This document shows positions 22,543-34,600 of a DNA stretch of 64,000 nucleotides, piece by piece (position 1 is the first letter of the stretch; every line of letters starts with the position of its first letter). This DNA is from Halicephalobus mephisto. Its lineage: Eukaryota; Nematoda; Chromadorea; Rhabditida; Panagrolaimidae. The notes under the pieces were generated by a model. That model did not search any database and was not told the origin of the DNA. It saw nothing but the letters and a program-made list of their open reading frames with translations. The stretch lies in contig SWDT01000012.1 in assembly GCA_009193035.1 (NCBI GenBank), positions 434,001-498,000 of the forward strand. The letters are read 5' to 3'. Position numbers and translations under genes: made by a program.

Positions 22543-24638
22543 CTAATTGACAAATAATTCAGCAAATATGAAAATCATTACGAGGATAACAGGAACAACG
22601 ACAAACCAGAAGGAATATTTGCGATTATAGCTGGTTATAACTCGTTCAATTATGTTTGGGAAAAAGCCTAAAAAATTTGGTTAATTTGTAAGTAAATTAT
22701 GAACATACCAGCAGGATCGGGGTTCATAGAGACCTTTAAGTCTTTAGGTAGTTTCAACGCTTGGCAGAATTTGTTACATTTATGTTTGTCGAAAAAACGC
22801 TGCATACCCTGTTCAAGAAGGTTCGTATGTCCAAATCTTGTCGTATCTTTACAGTGAATCGCCGGATCTGTCAAAAGCAACAATTTCTTCCCGGTTAAAC
22901 GATCATGGGTGATTACGCCTTCCAGATCGACAACCATTAAATACCCGTCAGTTCTCTGGAATACAGGATATAATTGATAATTGGTTTCTATCCTTTATGT
23001 GCAGTTATACTAACCTGATAAGTCCAATGAGAGAAGGCCATAACAAGCTCCACAAAGTTCATGCTGACACCTTTTTTTTCTGCTTCTGAAGCCGTCAATT
23101 GATATCCTAAGTTATTCGAGAACCGAATAAAGCAGCAATCGGAAAAATATCGTTCTAAAGTCATGTTGCGACGATTCGCACCAGAATCATTAATACGAAC
23201 TGTTTTTATCTTGAGGAACTTCATTTTTATCTCTTCTCCAAGCTTTTTTCCATGTTTTTCTAACGACTTGACGAACCCGTTGGCTAAGTAAGAGGCGATC
23301 GTCTGCACTTCATTGAACATTTCGTAACGAAACGCTGAATTCATGCCTCTACCTAGATGTTTGTATTCTTTGAGAACAACTAAGTTTGGTTCGGTATCAT
23401 TTCTCATATAAGTCAAATCACGTCCATAAAAGGCGACACGCTCACTACCTTTGGCGAAAGGATTTTCCGCAATTTGAATCTTAGCCTGAAAGATAGGTTT
23501 AGTCAAGGAATTAGAAAACACGTTAACTCCTCACTTTTCTTCGGAATTTTTGTATCAAAGGCACGTCTTTGATGATATCATCGACACTCTTTGGATATTC
23601 GCATGTTACGTAGGTCGTCTCAATTATCTGAAATGCCGACCAATCAGGCATTTCTGATACAAACGTAAAATTACGCTCGCGAATTTGAGAACCACCAGTA
23701 GCTATACTTTTGGCAATGGATGTACTCACGGATTGTTTAACAGCCGTCACTACTGAATCAGTCAATGTATCGACTGTCTTGATGTCGAAATCCATAATAG
23801 GTTCACCATAGGCTTCGGAAAACTTTTCGATCATAGTATCGGTATCTGATTTTATCTTTCCAAAATAATACTGAATGTTTTTCTCACGGATTTGTTTAAA
23901 TAAATCCGTATGAGTACGTTTTTTTGGGTCACCATCTGGATAGTTGTCATTGTAAGAATGAAATTCTTTCCCATGACACGGAGCATCAGCAATATGAAAT
24001 ACTACTTTTGTACCGTTCTGAGGTTCAGCCCAAGGGAGCTTCAGCATCTCCTCCAACCCGCCAAAGATATCTTCAGGTCCATCGCCACCACCATCCGCAA
24101 CAATAGATTGACAAAACTCCTTGAAAGTTGCTGGATTATCGGTAAAATTAAGCACTTCGAATTGATTTGTATCTCCAAAATCTCGATAACCAACGAAAGC
24201 TAGATGGATTTTGGAGACAGATGATTGTTGATCTTCCTGATATTTCGTCAGACGATCAACGATACCAATGATCTGATCACGGACAGCATTAATATGTCTT
24301 TGCATACTTCCCGTTACATCGACAAGGAAACATAATTCAACTTTAAATGATGCCCGAATTTCTCGAAGAACAGTTGTGATTCGTTTTTTCCGCATATTGG
24401 AAGCAACGACATATCGATCCTTAAATTCCTCTGGATTCGTAATCTTGTTATAATGTAGCCGTTCTTCCTCGTAAATAATACGCAAACGATTGTTGAGAAT
24501 ATTAATTTCCCTCGACAAATGTTCTACAAGATCACTGTTTTATTTTTCTAAATTGTAATTTTTAAAATCACCTTGGCCAGTTTTGGGGACTTCGGGAAGA
24601 TTTATGGCAGTATTTTGTTTTGACGAAGATGTATTCAT
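22543..24638 (-). CDS. VWA domain / alpha-type protein kinase fusion with C-terminal TM helix
   Basis: Exons are 24638-24572, 24523-23535, 23485-23015, 22955-22709 and 22667-22543, encoding 632 residues with all phases consistent. A von Willebrand A domain spans about residues 83-270, with an intact MIDAS start DVTGSM at 91-96. An alpha-kinase domain spans about 352-580: NPFAKGSERVAF (nucleotide loop), VVLKEY (lysine), FSHWTYQ, LMVVDLEGV at 515-523, LTDPAIHC, and the zinc module HKCNKFC at 567-573. The order and length resemble the VWA-alpha-kinase VwkA of Dictyostelium. At the C-terminus a separate exon adds a hydrophobic helix (FWFVVVPVILVMIFIF), so the protein may be tail-anchored. The usual Gln after Asp-x in the VxDxQG motif is Glu here. 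A trans-splice-like acceptor lies 35 bases before the ATG. Confidence 0.85.
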
Positions 24639-25313
24639 TGTTACTTTTTTAGAATCTGCACTACAACGATCGGCTGAAAATCAATATTAGTACTTTATTA
24701 ACAAAAACCACTAGGAACAATACAGTAAGTAGATAATATTTCTAACAAATGCTACTCGAAACAAGTTCCGGGAATTTCTGATTATATATTTGTGCATCTT
24801 GATTCGGAGTCGTGTTTTAAGCATCGAATGATGTTTTTCAGTTTCTTAAACAAAAAAGATAAACAGATTATTTGTCTTGTTATTACCCAAAAAACTACAT
24901 AATTACGGCTTTTAGAAGAATAATCCCGGAACAAGATAGTGAACGTCTCTGTAAAGTGTTTTAATCTTCTGACAATTGTAAAGTCATGATAAATCGTCTT
25001 TTGGAGTTAGCACACCTATTGTAAAGTACGCAATATTTTAAGGAAAAAATCAAAATTTAAAAACCACTACATACAAAAAAAGCGTAACTTTTGAATCCGT
25101 AACAATTGCGAAAAGTAACAAAAATGTGACACAATTGTTACATTTTTCATGAACATTTCAAATTTGTGGCGAAAATTGAAAATTAATAAAGACGATTTAA
25201 ATTTGTTACTGCACTAAAAGTTACTTTTTTGTGTGTATAAGTTACTAAATACTAAATAAATTTTTTTATTACTTTACTTAAAAATAGTTTAAATTAAAGC
25301 AATCTATCAAAAC
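24639..25313. other. Intergenic region with one MITE
   Basis: 5' flank of the VWA-kinase gene. It contains the gtaactttt-family MITE at about 25075-25243. No gene is visible. Confidence 0.5.
25075..25243. mobile_element. MITE, gtaactttt family, single copy
   Basis: It has inverted ends acaaaaaaagcgtaactttt and aaaagttacttttttgtgtg and shares inner sequence (gaaaattgaaaattaat, gacgattt) with the copies at 5 kb and 61 kb. Confidence 0.75.
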
Positions 25314-25628
25314 TTATATACGAGATTCAAGATGTTCAACAATCTCCCTTTTAACTCTTTCGAAGTCTTCGATGGTCGAATTCACTCCTTGGTTGATTAA
25401 TCCTGAGGTTTTTGTTTCGATCAAGTTTTGTGTCACTAAGTGGTTAGTTGTAAACATCAATGACGATATCGATGGCTCTTCTGAAGGCTTCTTTAAAAAA
25501 AAGTCAAAACAAAAGTCCTCAGTTTAAGATCCACGTAGCTCACATCCAAGAGCAAGGAGAAGTTTCCTTGGACTATTTTTTGAAATTAGGAAAACCATAG
25601 GAGTCATGACGTCGAGGGGTTGAGATAT
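25314..25628 (-). pseudogene. Decayed fragment, possibly a gamma-glutamyltransferase C-terminus
   Basis: After an acceptor at 25629 the minus strand reads ISQPLDVMTPMVFLISK and LLLALGCE, which recalls the PLSSMTP and LVLG strands of gamma-glutamyltransferases. A donor-like GT follows, then a segment open in two frames. One gives AFRRAIDIVIDVYN and stops. The other ends NQGVNSTIEDFERVKREIVE and a TAA at 25314. The frame change and lack of upstream exons suggest a pseudogene. The family call is tentative. Confidence 0.35.
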
Positions 25629-27047
25629 CTAAACAAATTTGAAAAATTTAAGTGATTAAGTAAAAATTTAAATAATTAAAGAACAATAATTAAGTTCATC
25701 ATCGAAAAATCAAATATCGTTTGTAGTGGAGTCATTTTGAAACTTGTTCTCAAAGAACACAAATTAAAGAAATTGTTAAATAGGAAATTATTTGTTTTAG
25801 AACGAATAGTGGTTGATTCATTCTTTGATCATGAACTTTGTTATTGATTCTTTAAGCACAGTTCGAAGTGAAATTGAGAATTAAAGTACTCTTTCCGAAA
25901 ATAAAGATAAGAAATCTATTAGCTTCACCACGAATGATATTTGACTCTTCAACTCTGTTTTATTTCTAGTCCTTTAGCAAACCACTTTGATCGGCGTTCT
26001 TTGTTGAGACTTTGGTTGATTAATTCGTTTATTCATTCAAACCTCAAATTCGAGTAATTAATTTTTATTAGGATCACGACATAAGAAAGTTTATAAACGA
26101 GAAAGAAATAATATTTTTTTTTGAAAAAATGAAGGATGTTTTTCTTCGTCTGTTCGATAGAGTAGTAACAGTCTTATGATCGAGCATGTACCGTATTATT
26201 TACACTCCTCTTACCTAACTAGGTACAGAAGACCAAGGAATTACGAACCGTCTTAGCTGGAATGTGATGGAGCAAAACAATGATCCTCAACATGGGCACA
26301 GTACACAACAATGTCACTTTTGAATCCATGATTGAAAATCCGGCACAAGAAGTCATCAATGCCTAAAATTTTAACTTGCCATAATTTACTACAAATACAA
26401 ATACAAAAAAATCTGGTTCATCCACCTTCGTGGTGGAGCAGATTCTTCAGCCTCCTTCTATATTCCTCGCGGTCCTTGGCGAGTTGTTGCCAATTTTTCC
26501 CCATTGTGGTTTCAATCTCATAATTTACTATTTGGAGGAAACATAGTTCATCCAAGGATTTGTATTCATGAACTTTTGGATTTCGCTGAGTCCAATATTA
26601 CAATATTGGAAAGCTTTACTGAAAATATTAATGGAATTTTTGACGATGAAAAAACTTTAGTTGGAACACCTCGATTTAGATCACGAATGGTGGCGAAGTA
26701 GGACATGTCGTTTTCGTAAAAGTCGTCCATGAGAGAAATTCCTATGGCAGTTCAGTTCTCGTCGGAGGTGAATTTAGGATTAACAATAACATTTTCAATT
26801 TTGAAAAATTCCTTAATTTTTTTGAGAATATTCTCTACCGACATCACTAAAAAATAAAAATAAAATCAACAACAATCGCTCTGGGACCAACCATGGACAA
26901 AAGCTACAAGAATGGAAACACAGTAATCTTCACTTTATTCAGAAGAAAAAAAATTAATTTTTCTGATAAAGCTTTTATAATAAAAATTTTAGGACAAATA
27001 AATGCAATAATCTGGTTTAAAAAATAACCATGTAACACGATTCCAAA
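25629..27047. other. Intergenic region with pseudogene remnants
   Basis: Apart from the fragment at 26425-26850 I see only AT-rich sequence and a short repeat shared with 19.73 kb. No intact gene is visible between the fragment at 25.3-25.6 kb and the 3' end of the UGT gene. Confidence 0.45.
26425..26850 (-). pseudogene. Unrecognised pseudogene fragment(s)
   Basis: After ttttttag the minus strand reads MSVENILKKIKEFFKIEN, then PKFTSDEN, an in-frame TGA, and SLMDDFYENDMSYFATIRD without a frame shift. This looks like a coding sequence with one nonsense change. Further down, another stretch reads MGKNWQQLAKDREEYRRRL and ends in a stop. I do not recognise the family. The two parts may belong to one decayed gene or to two elements. 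Confidence 0.35.
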
Positions 27048-28871
27048 TTAATCCAGTTTGTCTTTTTTGAAATTTCTCAATAATCTAAAAACTTTCCGAA
27101 TCCCTAAAATTATAAAAACCAAAATTCCCCCCAAGACCCCGGAAAGAACCAAAATCGCGTCGAGACAAAAATATTCAAAAAAGTTTAAATTAGATGACTC
27201 CATGAAAAAGTGCTTTTCTAAGTCCTTGAATTCTGTCCCGTACTGTACCCAGGAAAGAAAAGTTTCTTCAGGTTTCAACGGGAATTTTAATAACATTTGT
27301 TGGAGAATTTCGGCGTTTTGAGAAAACGTGGAATTGTTCAATAAAGTCAAAATTGAAGATTTTAAAGAATCTACAGTAATCTTGTGCTTGTCTAAAATGA
27401 GTGATACTCCTCTTCTTTCCAGAACCTGGGCATTGTAGTGCTGATCAAGGAACAGGGGGATCGAGAGGACCGGAACCCCGGAATAGGCTGCTTCCAGAAG
27501 AGAATTCAATCCGGTGTGGGAGATGAACAACTTAACTCTCTTGTCGTTGAGCAATTCGACTTGTTGGATCCACTTGAATGGATGAATATTCGTGAAATTA
27601 ACAAACATCTTTGGTATTTCTTGATCGAATTTCCAGATGATATTGTAGTCCGTCAATGAAGAAAAAACTTTGAAAAACATCTCTAAAGTTGAATTAGGGA
27701 TTTCGGAAATCTTCACAATGGATCCGAAAGAAAACACAATTGTGCCTTTTTTGGAAGAGAGAATTTTCTCGAATTCTGGAAGAAGATTCTCTTTTTTCTT
27801 CATTGTGATTCCTCCGATTTGTCTGACTTTGTGAGAATACGGTCGTTGAAGCTCCAGAAGAGGATGAGAATTAACAAAAATGGTTTGGATCCTCTTACTG
27901 AGGTCAGTGACCGACGGAAAACTATTACCGTAATGTTTCCGAAATACTTGAGTTTGAACATCGTGGTAGGAAGGCAGGGCTATCTGCTGCTGGTAAGTCC
28001 TGTCGGTTAAGGCACTGATTTTTTGGAAAACAGTCATTTTATCACCTTCTTTGTTGTTTCGAAGCGGATCTGAAAAAACGGATTTCGAAATTAAAAAAGA
28101 TCTTGAAAACGAATATGGATTACGATATTTTCCAGAAATAAAATTTAACCTCATTTGAATCCTGTTTGGGAAATCTGAATGAACAACATGTTTAATTTTA
28201 AACATAAATTACATCTTGAAGAAAATAAATTTAAAAAATAATTTTGAATTTATGTTCTCGATTCGATAGTTGAACTACACTAATTCAAAATGTATTTTTT
28301 TAATTTTAAACTTACTAGGAACAAAGCTTGCCAAGTTCGGAATCCCCAAAAGCATTGTCCAGTGATCTATAATTGGACTAGCACAGTAAACAAACGTCGA
28401 TCGGATCTTAGCCAAGTAAAACAATCCAAATCCACAAGCATCATAAGCACTTGAAAGGGCGGCATCGTATTCCCCTTCTTTTATCCATTCCAATACCGTA
28501 TTATCACTCAAGATACCATCACAAAATTCAGCCAGGGTTTTTTTGTAGTAATGGGCTTCATCATCGGCCATGTGATAAAACTTGTCTTCGAACGGATGAA
28601 CCATGTGGGGCATAGATAGCCAAGGCGAGGGTTTCGATAAAGAAAACCTTTTTATTCTCGTGGCTTTCGTTGTTCCATTGGAAGTGATGAGAGGATTCCA
28701 TTCGATGATTAGTTTGTCTACAGTATGTCCTGCATCCACAAGAACATCTATGAGTTTCCCGGAAAAATGGATGTGACTGCTGCCTGGGGCTGTTTGATAG
28801 ACGAGGATCTTGTAGGATTCTATCAACAGAGGTAAAGTAAGAAAATTGAATATTTTCAGAAACATTATCAT
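27048..28871 (-). CDS. UDP-glycosyltransferase (UGT family)
   Basis: Exons are 28871-28316 and 28069-27048, giving 525 residues, the normal size of an animal UGT. A signal peptide at the start (FLKIFNFLTLPLLIES) leads into the N-terminal acceptor-binding domain. The C-terminal half has the donor-binding signature: FSFGSIVKISEIP, WIQQVELLNDKRVKLFISHT, GLNSLLEAAYSGVPVLSIPL and LDQHYNAQ. A membrane helix near the end (LVLSGVLGGILVFIILGI) is followed by a short basic tail, as in ER-anchored UGTs facing the lumen. UGTs attach sugars from UDP-sugars to small lipophilic molecules. I start at ATG 28871, the first in frame after an upstream acceptor. The substrate is unknown. Confidence 0.9.
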
Positions 28872-29516
28872 TCTGGAAGGAACTGAAACTAAAAGCACTT
28901 ATTCCTTAAAGTAAACAATGATAGTGCGGAACAGGAAGTCAATAACGTTCGAAACCTTTGTCCTTACATAGCCGAAAACCCATGGTCTGGTTGACGTTTT
29001 AATGAAAATTAGTCTTCGAAAAAGTCCTTTTTCTATAATTATCAGCAAAAAGCATCCCTAATTAGGGATATTTTTGAGCAGAAAATTTTACGCACACAAG
29101 GACACTTAGCTCGAAAAAGATCGATTGATATAAAAAAAACGTTTATCAGAATTCACAAACAAGGAAGTAAATATTCGTCATTAAAAGCAGAACTTATACC
29201 ATGATAAAAGACAAAATTGTTTACTACAAAAAACTTTGAGGAAGTTATTTTTATGGGAATTTTTAGAATCTTGTTTGCATATCCTGTACGATTCCAGATT
29301 TTTATAAAAAAATCTTCACAAAATTTTAGGTATCTTATTACAGATTCTGAAAACATCAATCAGTAATTTTTTAAATAAAAATGTAAAGATTTTATAACAA
29401 GTATTTTCAAAAACAAAGATAACTAAATTTCTAATCAGTTAATTCACATACGAAAAATCTCCATCTGTTAATTGGTCGATTTCGTTGCAGTACTGCGAAA
29501 ACATTTTTCTTTGTGT
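28872..29516. other. Intergenic 5' flank of the UGT gene
   Basis: No gene is visible. An open frame at 29153-29359 on the minus strand has no splice or family support. Confidence 0.45.
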
Positions 29517-29955
29517 GTGATACTTTAGGTATGAATGCACTTTTTTGTTTTTCGTCATCTACGTAAAAGTGTAAGATGCACTTTTAGTCACATTGAACTT
29601 TTTTGTACGGAGACCCGATGTAGAAATTTAAAAGTCTTTAAATTTGGATAAAAAGTATATAGAATAAGGTAATGGGATCTGTAAATTCTGAATCTAGCGT
29701 TAGAATTGGGGATCAGCCTTCAGAATCTGGAGATCCAGAATTTGGGATTCTGAAAGCTAACCCCCAATTCTAACATCAGATTCAGAATTTATATATCCCA
29801 TTATCCCATTCTATATACTTTTTATCCAAATTTAAAGAATCCTAAATTTCTACGCTCGGTCTCCATACAAAAAGTTCAAAGTTACTTAAAATGCGTCTTA
29901 AATTTTTACACAGATAACAAAAAACAAAAAAGTGTATTCATACCTAAAGTATTAC
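29517..29955. mobile_element. Large fold-back element (about 440 bp)
   Basis: Outer arms gatactttaggtatgaatg (left) and cattcatacctaaagtat-like sequence (right, 29926-29955) are inverted repeats. Pairing continues inward through aaatttggataaaaagtata and the ccccaattcta region to the centre near 29740. It has no coding capacity. A related but shorter palindrome is at 41553-41842. The right arm overlaps the stop codon of the gene at 29952-31229. Confidence 0.8.
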
Positions 29956-31229
29956 TGCGTTTCTGCAATGTTGTAGTTGAATTTAAGATTTGAATATCTG
30001 GCAAAACATTTGGCTTCTTCCGTTATTGCTAGGAATTCTAGATTTGTTCCGAGAGCATGTAAAAGAAAAAGAAGCAGTTTGGCTCCGAAGAAGTCATCAG
30101 AATAAGTTTTCAGAAGATGAAGAGGAGATTTACAAGATCTGCGTTTTTTACAGTCCGCAATCTGACAAGAAGCTTTGAATTGATGCCAGGCCTCCAGAAG
30201 GTACTTTGACGGAACAGAAGTTAATTCTTTTATTTCCTCCGAAATGGACTCCAGGATTATTGGAGAAAAATAACTTTCATAAGGTTCAGGATTCTTGGAG
30301 GATTTTCTGGATTCATCGTTGACGAAAAAAGAAGGCAGAATGAAATCATCACTTTGATCGTACTTCGAGGTCCGGTTGGTAGAAGAAGAGCAAAAATTGT
30401 CCTGAATCCTGGACTCCAGAATTGCCTTGGGGAGGATCGGGGGCAATTTGTGACAACTTTGTCCACAAGAATGGCGTTTTTTAAAGAGGTTTGTTTTCGT
30501 CAAACAACAAACCGCCCTGAGGCAAGAACAAATAAGTTCAATTCTGTCTGGAATCTGTCGGCAGATGGAATTTACTGTAGATAATTCGAATACAGTTGAC
30601 TCGACGAGATTTTGTAAAGTTTTTTGATCAATGTTGTTTTTTTTGAAATTTAAAATTAATCTATCAAAAATCAAAGAAAACAAAATTAAATCCGATTGGA
30701 TTTCAGCTTTGAATCCATACTTGGTTGATTTTCGGATTTCTTTGATGAAAATTTTCTCGATTTTGTTCAACTTAAATTCTTCAAAATCGATACCGTAATC
30801 TTGCGAAAAGAACGACTGACATCTGGATTTCGCATTTGTTCTGAGTTTTTGGATTTTTTTAGGAAGAATCGAGAATAATTTTCCGATTTGAAAGTTGTTC
30901 CTCAACGAAGAAGATCCGTCACATCTAACTATAGCGAAGCCAGAAAGGGCTTTGATGAAGAAATAATTTTTTCCTGAGGCAATTTTCTTCTTTCTGTATT
31001 CATGAAGATCTCTGTATCGTTGAAGGTCATTCGGCAAACGAAAACAAAACCTACAAAAGATCTACAGTAAGAATCTATAAATTTTTAGACTTACATTTCG
31101 ACACCAAGCCAGATTTGCCCCGGTACAAGTCAGATTTGCCAAAGACTGTCCGTTATTCGGCCGGAGATCCCGCAAAATGTCGGTCAGCTTTCCCTTTTGA
31201 TGGTTCCGCTTGAAGAGAATCCTGTTCAT
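29952..31229 (-). CDS. Unrecognised protein, Lys/Ser/Cys-rich
   Basis: The model has exon 31229-31095 (MNRILFKRNHQKGKLTDIL...) and exon 31061-29952, for 414 residues. The phase requires an intron of only 33 nt. Using the more usual acceptor 11 bases downstream breaks the frame unless an alternative gtgtcg donor is taken. The 5' structure is therefore uncertain, while the long 3' exon is solid. The product has many basic residues, a cluster of cysteines (ICSCLRAVCC, SCGQSC) and Phe/Leu-rich segments (LILFSLIFDRLILNF, LLLFLLHALG) but no signal peptide. It lies 434 bp downstream of the RPGRIP1L gene on the same strand. The TAA stop sits within the terminal repeat of a fold-back element. I do not recognise any domain. 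Confidence 0.65.
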
Positions 31230-31663
31230 AGAGGATTGATGACAAGCTTTGTTTATTTTTGAAAAATTTTACAACTTTCTAAAATTTAGAATTTTGCGCA
31301 AGTTTCCGGAATCTTCCAGAATTCAATGAAAGGTTATGGAAACTTCGAATATGTAAGAATTATGGAAATTTTAGAGGATTTTTAGAATTAAGAATTCTGA
31401 AAATTCGTGTCGAGACAACTTCGCAAAAACAACTTTTATATTTATCAAACTAGAAATTTCTAGAATCTTTCAGAATTTAGTGGACAATTCTGGAATTGTC
31501 AGAAACTGAAAATTCTGGAATTTTGGAAATTCGTGTCAGGACCGTTTCGTAACAATATTGATTTAATTTTTGAAACGTTAATTTTGATTCATAAAAAATT
31601 GGTGAAAATTCTTTATTTTTAGAGAATTTCACAATATGTCAAAAATTTCCGATAAAAGAAAGA
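31230..31663. other. Intergenic, dispersed short repeats
   Basis: 434 bp between two same-strand genes. It contains two copies of the dispersed gaaaattcgtgtcgagac-like motif (about 31400 and 31525) and ttctagaatctttcagaattt-like sequence. No gene. Confidence 0.5.
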
Positions 31664-34600
31664 CTAGTTCCTTTCACCCGTGAGTAGTTTCGTCAGCTCA
31701 TCCGAATACAGCATAGTCAAATCGAGGACAGCGATGGCTTCTCCATTCACGTCGTGGACTGTAAATTGATTAAATTTAACCAAATCACCATTTAAAAATA
31801 CTCACATGCAATTGAATGAATACTAGAGTTGATGACGTCAGAAAGATCAAGTTGAGCAACTCCAAGATCGTCACAACCATCGTCTTCTTCTGGATCACTG
31901 ACAAGATTAAAGTTTAAACGACTTTGAGTTTCTATCCATTGTTTAAGTAATGCTACTCTTCTGGAGTTAAGCTCATAGACTGAAAAATCAATTAATAAAT
32001 GTGGAATAATTAATAATTAAAAAATTAAAACCTCTTTCACATTCGAAAGTTTCCACTTTCCAGGTGTTCCTCGGAATCGGGACGCTTTCCGGAGTTTCAC
32101 AAAGTTCATTTGCAAAATCCAGAAAATTCCATTCGATGAAGACATTTATATGATCGTATTCGTCCGAAAGAAGCGGAGAATGTTCCACTACGGACAATCG
32201 TCCCAATCTGATGGTCACTAAATAATCAGATTCAGGAAGATGATTCCCTTCGATTTGAACTCCAGCAGATGACTGACGAATGGCGGGGGTGGATGCTGGG
32301 GCAGAAATATTAGGAGAAGATTTCTGGATAATCTTGGTTTCTCGAGGTCTTGGGGTCCCATCAACAGACCCAGCAAAACTCGATTCTTCACTGGCTGGAA
32401 TATTTAGAAATTATTATTATTCTTTATTGACAGAATTAAATGATCCAAAGAATGTAAACCTTAAAGAGAATAAATGATCCGGGGAAAGCAAAGGTTAAAA
32501 AAGTCGGATAAGTCGAAGAACGTAAAAGTCAATGTGATTTAAAAAATGGAGTTCGAAAAGATTCAGGAGTTTAAAAAATATGAATCTCAACAGATATAAG
32601 ATATTTAGGAAGTCAGTCCAAAGCATGTAACTCCTATGAAAACTTAGAGATCTAGCAGAACCCAATTTGTACTTTTGGTATGATTGTCATATTTCTGTGG
32701 ATCGGTGAGAAATATATGTACCTTATTTACCCAGACAATTATAAGATTAAGCACAATAACCGTATATTAACTGCTCTACACTCGGTTTGTCATATATACG
32801 GTTTGTCCACTGTCTAGCACGTAGGGTATTTCCCTTCGAAAACCAGCTTGCTTACGTAGAAACCAATTAACACACCGATATAGTAGTAGTAATTAATAGT
32901 ATTGTGTTATTAGTTCAATTACTCAGTTTTGAGACAACTACTAATTTCCTATTATGAATCTTGTTATAAAAAATAAAACTCACGTGGAATCGATGAATGA
33001 AGCGGTTCGGTGAAGTCAACGGCTTTTGTTTTGCTTAGTCTTCTTGGAGGAGGAATCGGAGGAAGTTTCAACGGAGGAGTTGGGATTTCTTCTTTTTCTT
33101 CTTCCAGGGCAAATTCGTCACTGGCATCTGTATCTTCTTTATCAAGTTTTTCGAGTTCTTCTTTCAATCCTTTAAGATTTTTAATTTCTTCAATTTCAGA
33201 TTGACTGAAATCAGAACTCGAAGTGGATATCTGTAATCTTTGAGGTTCTTTAACTCCATTTCCGCTTTCTTCTTCTGTCGATGAAGATTCCGGTTTTGGT
33301 TGACGACTTGGAAGAGGTTTTTCTTCAACGACTTCTGGAGACGAAGATTCCAGTTGACGACTTGGTTTTTCTTCGACAAATTTTTCTGGAGGTTCTTTTT
33401 TCTCATCTTCTTCCTTCTCAGTTGATTCATTGTTGGAGTCAATACTCATCTCTCTCACTCGCTGTTGGAGATCAGTATCGAGATCTTCATCGTCAACTAC
33501 ATAAGTGTCATCTGAAGAAGAATCGCTGTTTTTAAATGCAGCTGAAGGAAGAGGAAACGATTTAGGAACAATTGGCGGAACTTCAATGATAGTGCTGCCT
33601 TCTACAGAACCATCACTAGAAACAGAGCCAGAGGGTATTACCGAGGGTTCAGGTTGAGGCTCAACTTTTGGTTCTGGTTGTTTTACCATTGGTTCTGGTA
33701 GCGATTCAACTGAAGTTTCCTCTTCTTGAATCGACGGTTCCTTCTGAGGTTTCACCAATTTCGGAAATTTTACAGGAATCTGAAATCCTTTCTTTTCAAT
33801 AAAGATACCTTCTAGTCGACTTACCGGAGCTTCAACTTCTAGATTCTCGTCATTGAAGGTGTAGGCGTACTTCCAATGAAGACTCACATCTATCGTTGCT
33901 TTCGAAAGACTTCCATCTTCTGAAGTCAGTGGGAAGGAACCTTGTAGTTTCTGATTCCTTGCGAGAACAAAAAGAGGAAGTTTAACGTGTCCTAGTTCCT
34001 TCTGAATCCCAGGACTCGATTTGGATTCTTCTATGACGTGAATCACGAGTTCTTCAGTCTTCAGATACTTATGGAGAGCTGATCCTCTCGGAAGCATGAA
34101 AGACCTCGTGTCATCGAAGACCGGATTAACGTTTTTACTTACAACAGTCGTCAGATGAGGCTGTAGGTCGTAAATCTGGTACACCACGAAAGTTGAAGGA
34201 AGATATTTAGAATCCGAACAAAGAGAATCCAAATTCGAACATCGATGAATTTGAATAATTAGTTCATTGTAGAGGGATTTGTCTTCAACTCCAGTAGGCA
34301 GATACGTAGAAGCCGTTAGTTTTCTCTTCTGAGCTTTTAAAGCTTTCATCAAGCTGAATGGCACCTCAAGGGAGTACTCCAACACAGCCAAGATCGTTTG
34401 TCTGTCTCCAGAAGCAGAGTTAATCTTCAACTGCCCTGTTATTCTTGCCGGAGTTTCTGTTTCTAGTAGCTTTTTCAAAGAAATAACACCGAAACCGATT
34501 TGTTCGTAGTTGATTCCTCTGACTTCGAAAATTTCAATAGTTATTCCTTCCTAAAATTTAATTTTGTTAAAGAATTCAACAAAATTCATACTTTTTCGAT

